Source: Puniceicoccaceae bacterium 5H (GTDB taxonomy: Bacteria; Verrucomicrobiota; Verrucomicrobiia; Opitutales; Oceanipulchritudinaceae). From it: a stretch of 64,000 nucleotides of DNA. Under the pieces are notes generated by a model that searched no databases, was not told the origin of the DNA, and was given only the letters and a program-made list of their open reading frames with translations. Below, piece after piece: positions 53,400 to 62,080 of this stretch (the stretch's first letter is position 1; every line of letters starts with the position of its first letter). The stretch covers positions 372,001-436,000 of the forward strand of contig WOUP01000003.1 of NCBI GenBank assembly GCA_009772895.1, given 5' to 3'. The translations under genes were made by a program, and so were the position numbers.

Positions 53400-53674
53400 A
53401 TTACCCTGAGCTTCGTTTATTGCGCCTACGATCGGAAGCCCTGGGAAAGACTCCTCCATGCATTGTGTTGTCCGGTTGCGGTTCGGGCACCTTCAGCCAA
53501 AAATACGGCGGGTTTCAGCGTGCGGCTAATACTTTGGGCGGACGTATTTAGCAAACACCAAACCAACTAGTGCCGTTCATGATTTAAAAGAAGCTTCTTA
53601 TCTAAAGGATGCGGCTCCAGCAGGTAGTCCCGAAGCCGATAAAGCTAGGTGGCTCTACTGGGACCCAGAATAGT
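53400..53674 (+). pseudogene. broken gene fragment with a frameshift
   Basis: Two open pieces join if one base is added near 53550: the first ends SQKYGGFQRAANTLGGRI and the second runs NTKPTSAVHDLKEA to KARWLYWDPE and a TAG at 53672-53674. The polar, Gly-rich character resembles toxin-tip sequence, but I recognise no family. Confidence 0.35.
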
Positions 53675-53704
53675 AAATACAAACCGTCCAGGGAAAGGTA
53701 TCAT

Positions 53705-54298
53705 ATGCGTTCGATATTTAGTTTTTTGTTTTTTGAACTGATGTTGATAGTATCGACATTCGGGAAAGTCATTGAGTGCGCTGTCAATGAGGACTTAGCT
53801 GTCGTTGTTGACTATGTTTAAATTTTCGACGATGATTTCCCAGACGAACAAATACGGGTAGCAATAAGGAACGACAGTAGTTCCCCAATTGTGATAGCAA
53901 GGCGCGATCCGTTGATCGGCCAATCCGTAAATTCCCGGGGGATTCATATAAGTTACATTATGGAGGCGTTCGGAGATGGACGGATACCTAAACGTTCACC
54001 TGCCGAATTAAACGTGATCGAATTGAAGCCCGATGAGTTCGCGGTAATTGCGTCAGATTATAACCACGTAAATAAGCCGTTGGGCGGCACGTTTAAGATA
54101 CTATACGAAGTGGGAGAGTCACCTAGAGAGAACCTCGGCGTCTTATCAGTCGTTATGCTCATAGAGGTAAGCCTTGACGAAGAGACTCCATGCGACGTGC
54201 TCTATAGTGAGCTAAAATGGGTGCCAGAAGGGAAGAGGATAAGTAAAGGCGAAGCGAATCGCATGGGTTCATCGAACGACGGACCAAATGGCAATTAG
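53705..54298 (+). pseudogene. secreted protein gene interrupted by an in-frame TAA
   Basis: From ATG 53705 the frame encodes a signal-like start (SIFSFLFFELMLIVSTFG), meets TAA at 53819-53821, and then stays open in the same frame to 54298. The downstream part includes RVAIRNDSSSPIVIARRDP and DEFAVIASDYNHV. A single base change accounts for the break. The unbroken protein would have about 197 residues. Like its neighbours it is AT-richer than the core genes. No family was recognised; an immunity role is possible from position. Confidence 0.5.
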
Positions 54299-54353
54299 CC
54301 GAAGTGGTATACCTTTTGGGGTCTATCCGACTATCAGGTTGTTATTGCACTTA

Positions 54354-54385
54354 AAAAGTCCCCCGACGCCTTGGCATACGGGGGA
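54354..54385 (-). terminator. terminator of the TonB-receptor/PEP-CTERM cluster
   Basis: TCCCCCG (54359-54365) pairs with CGGGGGA (54379-54385), and five A at 54354-54358 give a T-tract on the minus strand. It lies just after the stop of the last gene of the cluster. Confidence 0.75.
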
Positions 54386-54411
54386 TGAGGTGGCCTACGA
54401 TGGCAAAAGGG

Positions 54412-55377
54412 TCAGGCGTTGCGAGCGCGACGTCGGTAAAACGTGACGCCTAGCAGGGAGAGTGCGCCTAGAAGCGAGGCGTAAGCTGCGGGTTCCGGCA
54501 CCTGATTGATTACGCCGAGAGCTTCGAAGTCGACGCCGCCGGAGCCAAAGGTGTGCCAGGCATCGTAAATGGGATTGCCTTCGCTATCGAGAAAGGTCCC
54601 GTCTCCCGGAATATCGACAATGCGCACGTAGTTGATCTCGTTCAGGTCGACGACTCCATCGAGCACGAGTGTATCGTCGAGCAGGTCGTCGAGGTCGAAC
54701 GGGGTGCCGAACGAGTTGTTGTAAGCATTGACGTGCTTGCCGACGAGATTGTAGACGCCGGTCGGGTCGATGGTGCCGTATCCTCCGACGGGCGACTCTG
54801 TTAGCGAAATACTGGGAAAACGTGCAAAATCGGTGCCGTTGGTGGAGACTTCGACGTAGCCGAGTTCGGCAAACACGCCACCGCCGGAGGCGAAGCTATT
54901 CTCGAAGGTAGCGAAATCGGCTCCGGCTCCATTGTAGATCGGATTGTTAAACGTCAGGGTCAGCTCACCCGGGCCATTGCTGTTGTCCGGATCATCCAGC
55001 CAAGCCGCGATTTCGTCTGCGTTCATGTCGTCCAGGCTGACGATGTCGCCATTGCTGCCGGTGACGGGGCCCAATGCTTTTTCGGGATGACTGTAGGCGC
55101 CGCCCACGTAGTTCTGGACTTCTTCCAGATCGTGGGGGACGTAGCTGGAATATCCCGTGGCCCAGCCTTTGAAGATCGGGTTGATGTAGTTTCCGTTGGT
55201 TTCGGTTGCGACCACTCCGTCTCCGGCCACTCCGACAAACCCCGGGATCCCCGCATCGACGGCGCCGGCGTTGGTATTTGAGCCGCCGCTGGAGTAGGGG
55301 CCGGCCAAAAGCGTGGAGGCCGCCAATGTTGAGGCGAACCATACGATGGAGCGTGGAAGAGTTTTTGTCGTTATCAT
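54412..55377 (-). CDS. PEP-CTERM surface protein, shares a domain with the 56.5-58.2 kb protein
   Basis: A 321-residue exported protein with a signal peptide (VWFASTLAASTLLAG) and a C-terminal sorting signal: VPEP, a hydrophobic helix and RRRARNA. The middle domain (about 75-285) shares motifs with the 569-residue protein of the cluster: GADFATFENSF, YVEVSTNGTDFARFPS, and VRIVDIPGDG. PEP-CTERM proteins are exported, cut by exosortase and placed at the cell surface. Last gene of a likely four-gene operon led by a TonB-dependent receptor; it starts 24 bases after the preceding stop. Confidence 0.85.
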   Translation of the reverse strand: MITTKTLPRSIVWFASTLAASTLLAGPYSSGGSNTNAGAVDAGIPGFVGVAGDGVVATETNGNYINPIFKGWATGYSSYVPHDLEEVQNYVGGAYSHPEKALGPVTGSNGDIVSLDDMNADEIAAWLDDPDNSNGPGELTLTFNNPIYNGAGADFATFENSFASGGGVFAELGYVEVSTNGTDFARFPSISLTESPVGGYGTIDPTGVYNLVGKHVNAYNNSFGTPFDLDDLLDDTLVLDGVVDLNEINYVRIVDIPGDGTFLDSEGNPIYDAWHTFGSGGVDFEALGVINQVPEPAAYASLLGALSLLGVTFYRRRARNA

Positions 55378-55401
55378 TGTATATAGAGAGCTGTTGAAGG
55401 G

Positions 55402-56418
55402 TCAGGCCTTGCGTCTGCGAGAGAGCACCAGACAACCGGCGGCAGCAGCCATGGCCAATGCGCCTACAGAGGGTTCGGGTACGATCTGGAGGATTTGGTT
55501 GCCTGCCGCGACATAGAGCTCCCCGTCGTAAAAACGCACATCCCCCAGACGATCGGTGGAGGTCAACAACGTCTCGTAGCCGGCGAAGCTGCCGGTCACA
55601 TCGTCGACCAGAAATTCGACCAAGGCAGATGGGTTCGTGAAATCCGTGAGGCTGAGCACCAGATTGCCATCGTCGTCTATCGCCATGCCGGTGCCGCCAC
55701 TGACGCTAAAATCGGAGGAATAGTCATACCACAGTACACCCGTGGTCGGTAGCGGGGAATGGGTCGGGTCGGCGATGGCGGCCGTGATTTGGGCCGCGCT
55801 CCAGCGGTAGATGGAGGTATCGCCAAAACCGGGCGCGTAGTACATGTTGCCTGCAGCGTCGAAGGCCAGTGGTCCGGAGGAGCCAAAGGTGGTCCCGAGG
55901 TCCGTGGCAGGATCGTTCAGAAGGCCGCCATTGCTTCCGAGCGGACTATAAAAAACCTGATTCGTCCCGAAACCGACGGCGCCTGTCATATAGAGGGCCC
56001 CTCCGTTTTTATAGAGGCCCCAGTTATGGGTGGTCGAAGCCAGTTGAGCCGAGGCGGAGCCTCCCGATGTCGGGCCGTATTTCCAGATATTCTGGGTGTT
56101 GGAAGTCGTGCTGTCGTTGAAATAGACATAGTCACCGACCGCTACGACACTGGCCCCGGCATAGTTGTTGGCGTTGGCGTAGATATTGGAAGTCGTGCCC
56201 CCGCTTGTCTTCCACACATCGACATCCGGGTATCCGCCGGAGGTCATGTAGTAAAGATCGCCGGATGCACCCCAGTCGTAACTGATGACGGTGTCGGTAT
56301 CACTGTGGGTAAGGTAGGCGTAGCCAGTATGGCCGCCTTCATAAAAAATGGCAGCCTGCAGGATCGGGCTAGCGGCTAGACAGAGCGATAGGGGAAAGAG
56401 TCGTCGATTCGGTTTCAT
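55402..56418 (-). CDS. PEP-CTERM surface protein with propeller-like repeats
   Basis: A 338-residue protein with a signal peptide (LFPLSLCLAASPILQA) and a C-terminal VPEP-helix-RRRKA sorting signal. The body has repeated short motifs with W/Y-rich turns (SYDWGASGDLYYMTSGG, VAVGDYVYFND, LAFDAAGNMYYAPG, MAIDDDGNLVLSL), which suggests a beta-propeller like YncE or BtuG. In gut Bacteroidetes, surface propellers of this kind catch cobalamin for the BtuB receptor. That parallel is drawn from gene neighbourhood and is not proven. Confidence 0.82.
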   Translation of the reverse strand: MKPNRRLFPLSLCLAASPILQAAIFYEGGHTGYAYLTHSDTDTVISYDWGASGDLYYMTSGGYPDVDVWKTSGGTTSNIYANANNYAGASVVAVGDYVYFNDSTTSNTQNIWKYGPTSGGSASAQLASTTHNWGLYKNGGALYMTGAVGFGTNQVFYSPLGSNGGLLNDPATDLGTTFGSSGPLAFDAAGNMYYAPGFGDTSIYRWSAAQITAAIADPTHSPLPTTGVLWYDYSSDFSVSGGTGMAIDDDGNLVLSLTDFTNPSALVEFLVDDVTGSFAGYETLLTSTDRLGDVRFYDGELYVAAGNQILQIVPEPSVGALAMAAAAGCLVLSRRRKA

Positions 56419-56534
56419 ATATGGGTTAAAGGCGATTTAAATGACATCATTTTGTCATTAAAGAGAGGTAGTTGATCGTGTGTCAACCTAAGTGACAGTC
56501 GTATGCCTATAATGGGCTGTTTTGTGTGACTTGG

Positions 56535-58244
56535 TTAGGGGCTCACGACCTGTCGAACCAGCATGGGCTGACCTTTGATCGGCACTGCGACCTCCATCTG
56601 GATTCGGTCGCCCGCATGTTGATACGAGAGGATCTCGGGGCAGAGGCGCTGCCATTGGCCCGAACCATCTGCGCGCTCCAATTGCATAGAGGCCGCGGCT
56701 CGGGTAGCTGCGTTGATGGTTAGGATCAGTGTCGGCCTGCCGTTATGTTGATCCAGTCGATGTTCCAACGATACGGTGTCATCGTGGTCGAGCGGATCAC
56801 TACCGGTTGCGAATTCGATCAGGTCGGAAACTCCGTCGGCATCCGTGTCGGTATTGGGGTCGCCACTGATCCCACTCGTGGCCTGGGCAAAATCATGAAA
56901 GCTTTGAGGGGCTTCGACACTTCCTGCTTCTGTCAGACGTAGGGGAATGAGCAGATCTGGGGCCGGCGCGTAGGTGGCGTCCCCGGCTTGATAGAGTCGC
57001 AGCATGACATCTCCGGGAGCATTCCCTACCGAAAGCACGTGCGTCTCAGGGTTGACCACCACGGCGTCAGGCCCGCTGGTGACTTCGATTCCTACCGGTA
57101 AACCACTACTGGATGAGACCGAGAGCTGCACCGTCCCCCCATCGGCTACGGCATTGCGAACGGGGGCGATGTAGAGGTGCTGCAATTCCTCTGCAATGTA
57201 AAACGACCGGGTAACCGGCGTGGCGGGGGCGAAGGTCTCATCACCGGCTTGGCTCGCTTGCACCACGACTTGCCCTTTGCCGGTAAAGGAAAGCACGTTC
57301 TCGTCTATCGTGGCGGGTCCTTCCACGACGGTATAAGTGACAGGTAAACTGCTATCGGCCGTAGCGGCCAGGGTCAAGCGACCACGGCTGAGGGGCTGGT
57401 TTGCAATCTCGGCGAAAGATATGGTTTGGGCCGTGCCAGTTGGCTGCTGGATATTCAGAGCCGCGACCGCATCGAGGTCGAAACCGGCGGAAATGACCGT
57501 TCGGTACGGATCGTAGACCACAAACCCTTCGCAATCGAAGGCGGAGCCATCTCCCGGAATGTCAATCAGTCGGATGTGCGTTATATTGTGGAGGTCCAGA
57601 TAGGGAAAGTTTTCCACCAAGGCATTGCGGTATGCTTGCGAAAATTCGGCTGTCTCAGGCCCGGTCCAAACCTCCTTGGTCAACGCTGTATCGTAGGCAT
57701 CCTGCAGGACCGAAAGATCAAATGGGGTCCCATAGCCCACGTGATATTTGCCGGCGAGGCCGTTGATCAAGGTGGGATCGACAGCCCCGAAGGCGCTCAC
57801 GGGGTCCGCTGTCAGCGAATAGTTGGGAAAGCGGACGAAGTGCTCGCCATCACTCGAAACTTCCACGTAGGCAAGTTCGAGAAACGTGTCGTTGAAGCTG
57901 TTTTCGTAGACGGCGAGGTCGGCTCCCGATCCGTCTACGATGGGAGTCGTAAAGCTGAGGGTGATTTCGCCTCCACGCCCGAGTACCACGACATCGTAGA
58001 CGCTGGTCCCGGCGGGGCCCAGCGCTTCCGCCGGTTGCTGCCAGGACAGATCGACATCGTCCCCGGGCAGATAGGCTTCGTAGCTCGCGGCCCAGGCCTC
58101 AATTGTCTCATCGGTGTAGACAACGGCGGTGGATTCGGGTTGACCGGCGGGGGGCGCAAAAGGCGGTGTGGGACGCACATACTGGGCGTGCCCCCAGGCC
58201 GGCAGCAAGGCGATGGCGAGTATGTATGGGTAAAGCTCTTTCAT
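56535..58244 (-). CDS. large secreted/surface protein of the receptor cluster
   Basis: A 569-residue exported protein with a signal peptide (YILAIALLPAWGHAQ). Residues about 45-270 carry the same domain as the 321-residue PEP-CTERM protein (GADLAVYENSF, YVEVSSDGEHFVRFPN, IRLIDIPGDG). Two immunoglobulin-like or MBG-type stretches follow (about 270-440). A calcium-binding thrombospondin-type repeat DTDADGVSDLIEFATGSDP lies near residue 465. No PEP-CTERM tail was found. It begins 12 bases after the receptor stop and is surely cotranscribed with it. Confidence 0.82.
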   Translation of the reverse strand: MKELYPYILAIALLPAWGHAQYVRPTPPFAPPAGQPESTAVVYTDETIEAWAASYEAYLPGDDVDLSWQQPAEALGPAGTSVYDVVVLGRGGEITLSFTTPIVDGSGADLAVYENSFNDTFLELAYVEVSSDGEHFVRFPNYSLTADPVSAFGAVDPTLINGLAGKYHVGYGTPFDLSVLQDAYDTALTKEVWTGPETAEFSQAYRNALVENFPYLDLHNITHIRLIDIPGDGSAFDCEGFVVYDPYRTVISAGFDLDAVAALNIQQPTGTAQTISFAEIANQPLSRGRLTLAATADSSLPVTYTVVEGPATIDENVLSFTGKGQVVVQASQAGDETFAPATPVTRSFYIAEELQHLYIAPVRNAVADGGTVQLSVSSSSGLPVGIEVTSGPDAVVVNPETHVLSVGNAPGDVMLRLYQAGDATYAPAPDLLIPLRLTEAGSVEAPQSFHDFAQATSGISGDPNTDTDADGVSDLIEFATGSDPLDHDDTVSLEHRLDQHNGRPTLILTINAATRAAASMQLERADGSGQWQRLCPEILSYQHAGDRIQMEVAVPIKGQPMLVRQVVSP

Positions 58245-58256
58245 CGAATAGATATG

Positions 58257-60317
58257 TTAGAATTGGTAGCGAAGGCCGGCGCGCCATTGACGCCCAGGCG
58301 CTGGGTAATAGGCACCGCGGTAGACCAGCGGTGCGTAGGCTCGATCAAGGAGATTATCGATACGGAGGGTGAAGGTGAGGTCTGCCACCTCAAGCGACAT
58401 GCGAACGTCGAAGCGGTGGAAGGGATCGACTTTGGGCAGTGTGCCGTCGAAGTCGTTGCCTTGGTAACGAGAGGAAGACCAGGTGTAGAAGAGGGCACCT
58501 TCGAGCCACTTCCACGGGCGCCCCCATACACTGGAGACGCCGTGGGCGTAGGGCACGAGCGGTACGGTTTCGCCGGTGAAGGGCCCGCTGGTAAAGGCTG
58601 CGTCCACAAACGACCAGCGGGTGGACGCGCCCCATTTCTTGCGATCGTATTCCAGGCTGAGATCGCCTCCCCAGCGCCGTGAATCCGCAAGGTTGACGTT
58701 CAAGTTTGCATCGTTGTCGTAGACGATTTCGCCGTCCAGTTGCAGATAATAGATGCTGGCGGAGGCGGACCACGAACTCTGCCGCATCTTGATGCCTACA
58801 TCGACCTGATGTCCGGTTTCCGGATTGAGATCGACGTTCACGGGTTCGGACAATTCAAAGCCTTGATAGGCGGCGGTTTCGTCGAGCACGGGGTAGCGAT
58901 AGACGCGGTCGTAGCCTGACCATACGCTCCAGGTGTCCGTAAATCGCCAAACTGCGGAAACTTCTCCCGCTACGCCCGATTTGGTGATCTGTTCGTCATA
59001 GGACTTGCTCGGATCGACGTCCGGAGGGTTTTTGTAGTTGGGGTTGGGGATTTCGCCGCGGTTGGTCTGACGGTAGGGGCGCAACTGATCTTCTACGAAA
59101 GCCTGGTAGACGTAGTCGCCGATGGCAGTTTCGTACCGCACTCCGCCGCTCAGAGTCAGGCGATCCGTCAGGTCTTTCAGGCCGAAGAGATAGGGCCCGG
59201 CCGTGAAGCGTGAAAGCTCGGCCTCGGCGCGGACGATTTCACGGTCGGCGGAAAGGAAATCGTCGAAGTCGATGCCATCCTGGATGAGGTCGATGCCTCC
59301 GATCAGGAACTGCCCGTCTTCTCCCCACTTGGCCCGGGGCGACAGCGTGGCGGTCCATTGATCGTTCGCGGCGAAAATGCCTCCCAAAGACCACTCGAGT
59401 TCACGAAAGTTGATCGAGGCATTGAGTTGGGTATCGCCCCATGGATAGTCGCCCTGCCAGAGGGCGGTAACCAGGCCGGTCAGGTATTCGGTTTCCTCGT
59501 CTCCCTTGCTGGTCGATTGCCGCGGGCTTTCCAGAAACTGTTCGTAGAGGATCGGCCCGGGAAATTGCATGTAGCCTTCAGTCAACGTCGCGCTGATCGC
59601 AAGACTGTGTTGCTGCTCCGCGCCAAAGAGTCGACCCAAGGTGCCGCTCAGGCCGCGGTTCCACGTGGTGGAGTTCTCGCGGTAACCAGTATCCCACAGG
59701 TAAGTGGCGTTGGCATCCCAAAACCAGCGCCCTTTCCCGCCCGCATGATCCAGAGATTCGCGCGTATAGCCGTCGCTACCGTGCTGTGCCTCGACGCGCG
59801 TCCGCATCTTGCCGCCCCGGCGGGTCGTGATCTGGATGACTCCAGCCAGGGCATAATTGCCGTAGAGCACGTTTTGCCCGCCTCGGATCACTTCAATCGA
59901 TTCGATATCGTCGAGCGGGATCATCTGCCACTCGATCCCGCCCATGTCGGGGCGGTTGATGCGCTGTCCGTCTACGATCACCAACACGCGCAGCCCGCTG
60001 TTTTCGCCGAAACCGCGCAGCGAAACCTCCGCCTGGGAAGACTTGCCGTTGTAGGACGCGAAGCGCACGTTCGCCTCCCGTTGCAACAAGTCGGGCAGGG
60101 TGACGGACCCGGAATCTTCGATGGTCTGACGGTCGATAACCGCTACGTCACCCGGAAACTCCAGATCAAGGCTGTCGAAGTGCCACGCGTGCACATAAAA
60201 AGGCGCGAGTTCGACAACCTTCTCGTCTGAAGGCGCTTCCTGGGCCGCTAGGCAACTTGTGGCCAGAAGGTTGACCGCATACACTTTAGTCCGCAAATGC
60301 ACCCCAAGACATTGCAT
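58257..60317 (-). CDS. TonB-dependent outer-membrane receptor
   Basis: A 686-residue protein with a signal peptide (VYAVNLLATSCLAAQ) and a plug domain at about 50-165 (AVIDRQTIEDSGSVTLPDLL, then IESIEVIRGGQNVLYGNYALAGVI). A 22-strand-type barrel ends in the aromatic terminus LRYQF. The BtuB-like size and plug suggest uptake of a scarce ligand such as a corrinoid or metal chelate. No cobalamin riboswitch could be seen in the 100 bases upstream. It heads the four-gene cluster whose other products are surface proteins. Confidence 0.92.
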   Translation of the reverse strand: MQCLGVHLRTKVYAVNLLATSCLAAQEAPSDEKVVELAPFYVHAWHFDSLDLEFPGDVAVIDRQTIEDSGSVTLPDLLQREANVRFASYNGKSSQAEVSLRGFGENSGLRVLVIVDGQRINRPDMGGIEWQMIPLDDIESIEVIRGGQNVLYGNYALAGVIQITTRRGGKMRTRVEAQHGSDGYTRESLDHAGGKGRWFWDANATYLWDTGYRENSTTWNRGLSGTLGRLFGAEQQHSLAISATLTEGYMQFPGPILYEQFLESPRQSTSKGDEETEYLTGLVTALWQGDYPWGDTQLNASINFRELEWSLGGIFAANDQWTATLSPRAKWGEDGQFLIGGIDLIQDGIDFDDFLSADREIVRAEAELSRFTAGPYLFGLKDLTDRLTLSGGVRYETAIGDYVYQAFVEDQLRPYRQTNRGEIPNPNYKNPPDVDPSKSYDEQITKSGVAGEVSAVWRFTDTWSVWSGYDRVYRYPVLDETAAYQGFELSEPVNVDLNPETGHQVDVGIKMRQSSWSASASIYYLQLDGEIVYDNDANLNVNLADSRRWGGDLSLEYDRKKWGASTRWSFVDAAFTSGPFTGETVPLVPYAHGVSSVWGRPWKWLEGALFYTWSSSRYQGNDFDGTLPKVDPFHRFDVRMSLEVADLTFTLRIDNLLDRAYAPLVYRGAYYPAPGRQWRAGLRYQF

Positions 60318-60653
60318 TTATTGGCAGTACAATGTCAATAGCGCGGCTTTGGGCATTGGGTTATGAGGTTAGCTTACCGTCTCAATCATGGAGATGAGGG
60401 TCTCCGCACTTGCGATGGACGTCTGGCGGCAAATGGGAGCAGGGGTTGAGCCGACGGTGTATCACATTCTGCAGCCGTTTTGAGCAGCACGGTGACTTCG
60501 CCATGTACCGCCGAGGCGGCTACGTGAAGCCGTTGCTCGACCCGCACGAACCACGACTAGAAAGCTGGACGCTACCAGGGCAGCTCATGCTCGCAAGATG
60601 CAGGATCTTCAACTGCGCCCGCGTAAACGCGCACCCAAGCGAAATACCGAGTT
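60318..60653. other. 336 bases upstream of the receptor gene without a supported gene
   Basis: On the minus strand TTGACA occurs near 60333-60338 but lies very close to the receptor start. On the plus strand a frame ends LRPRKRAPKRNTEL and TGA, overlapping the ATG at 60654 (ATGA), which may be the tail of a lost gene. Nothing else is recognisable. Confidence 0.4.
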
Positions 60654-61146
60654 ATGAACCAGTCCGATCCCATTGACGTTTACGCGGACTGGCAGGGTCG
60701 TCGCCACCTTGGCGGTCTTCCTGCAGCTGCGCTACCTCGTGCGCCAGATGCGCTTCGACGCGTTTCTGGAAATCCAGGAGGCCACGCGCGAACTGATCCA
60801 GCTGGGCTTCGACCACCCGGACCTTTTGGCGGTGCTCGAGCAGTCAAAGACTAGGCGCAAGGCTCGGGAACGCAAATACGCCCAACTCTGGCTCAACCAG
60901 CTCAATCTCGCCTTTGCCGCCTACCGGCAAAAACACGTGCCCCGGGACTTGTGGCGCAGTTTCGAGACCAACATTCGCGCCTTCGTCCAAGCCGATTTGC
61001 TACGCAGTCACTGGCCCAGTCTCAAGCCCTTCTATCCCTCCGCGTTCCAGGCATTCCTCGACAAGGCCGTGGCCGAAGGCGCCACGAACTCCTCTGGAAC
61101 CGCCCCCAGCACCGCCGGGCGCTGCGGTAAGACGAAGCCCTCGTAG
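60654..61146 (+). pseudogene. hypothetical membrane-anchored protein, frame broken near its start
   Basis: The ATG at 60654 gives NQSDPIDVYADWQGR, then a one-base shift near 60690 leads into VVATLAVFLQLRYLVRQMR, a membrane helix, and a helical soluble part (FLEIQEATRELIQLGFDHPD, LRSHWPSLKPFYPSAFQAFL). The whole resembles small bacterial proteins with one helix and a cytoplasmic domain. I recognise no function. The last 35 codons overlap the integrase remnant on the other strand, so the native end may be lost. Confidence 0.45.
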
Positions 61147-61471
61147 CTCACCTTCGAGATTTCCTCATGCAGGGCGCTTGAGTGAAAAACCAGGCCCCGT
61201 AACGCTCACCGACCTGGCCGGAAGCATGCCCCAGCAGGGCCTCCTGAACACGGCCTGGGATTTCGGCTTCGCGGCAGGCATCCTTGAAGGTGTGCCGGAA
61301 GCTTTGAAAGACCTTCGGATCATCTACCCCGCGCTTGGAGATGTGTCGATTGACCCACTTGGAAAAAGCGGCCGTGCATTTGCTTTGGTGGTGTTGGAGT
61401 AGGGGAAAGAGATAGGTGGAACCTGCATGAAGCTGGCGTTCGACTTCGCGCTCGAACCCGAGCTCAATCAC
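61110..61471 (-). pseudogene. tyrosine recombinase remnant, C-terminal catalytic part, frameshifted
   Basis: The frame keeps the catalytic half of an integrase: FQSFRHTFKDACREAEIPG holds the Arg/His pair, then LLGHASGQVGERYG with the second His and a Tyr region. After this the frame shifts near 61180; the expected tail (LHEEISKVSYEGF) is found in another frame. The N-terminal half is missing. It is a different integrase type from the remnant at 25.5-25.9 kb. It shows that this end of the accessory region also has mobile-element origin. Confidence 0.65.
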
Positions 61472-61585
61472 AAACGTTGCGGAATAACTGCATCTACCAG
61501 AAAGGTCTTGATCGTAAGTAACTTGTCCTTTCGCCTAAAGAAATAGCTTGCGCTTTACGTTGGGGGTTAGGCTTTATCATCTACA

Positions 61586-62065
61586 TGAAGCTTATCCTCT
61601 TCCTGTCTTCGCGCTGGGTGGCTGCCGTTTTTGCTGCTTGGTAACCCGCTGTCGGCTCAAGTTCAACCAACGGCTAATGCGTCGGTAGCGGCTTCTTCCG
61701 CGACACCGTTGACTTACCGCCAGCGTCTGTAGGTAGAGTTCAAGGCGCAAAAAGCCCAGCTAGCATCTGATCGAGCCGAGCTCGACGCATTGCTGAAGGC
61801 TTACTTGGCCACCGTGCCCGATGCCAGTTACGATGAAGCTGCGGCGATGCAGGCGGCTTTCATGCGTGAGAATTTTGAGCAGTATGTAGCGCTGGAGGCC
61901 CAAGAGGAAAAGCTCGCATCGCTGGGCAGGTTACTGACTCGCGCCACTGTGCGGGAAAACGCGAAGCTCATTGAGCAAAGCGCGCAATCGCAGGGATTGG
62001 GAGAACAGGAGCGGGCCTTCGAGAAAGCTTCCCAGAAACTGCTGCGCCTCGAGGCCCAACAATAA
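61586..62065 (+). pseudogene. small secreted helical protein, broken by a frameshift and a TAG
   Basis: A signal peptide starts at 61586 (KLILFLSSRWVAAVFA) but loses frame within 20 codons. The rest continues in another frame (LLGNPLSAQVQ), meets TAG at 61730-61732, and then stays open as a charged helical stretch (VEFKAQKAQLASDRAELDALL to KLLRLEAQQ). It lies 15 bases before the next secreted-protein gene. No family was recognised. Confidence 0.5.
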
Positions 62066-62080
62066 ACAGATCAAGGGCGT

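Noticed and set aside
60318-60420. Cobalamin riboswitch in front of the TonB receptor gene
   Set aside because: No B12-box-like sequence or matching fold was seen on the minus strand in the upstream 100 bases.
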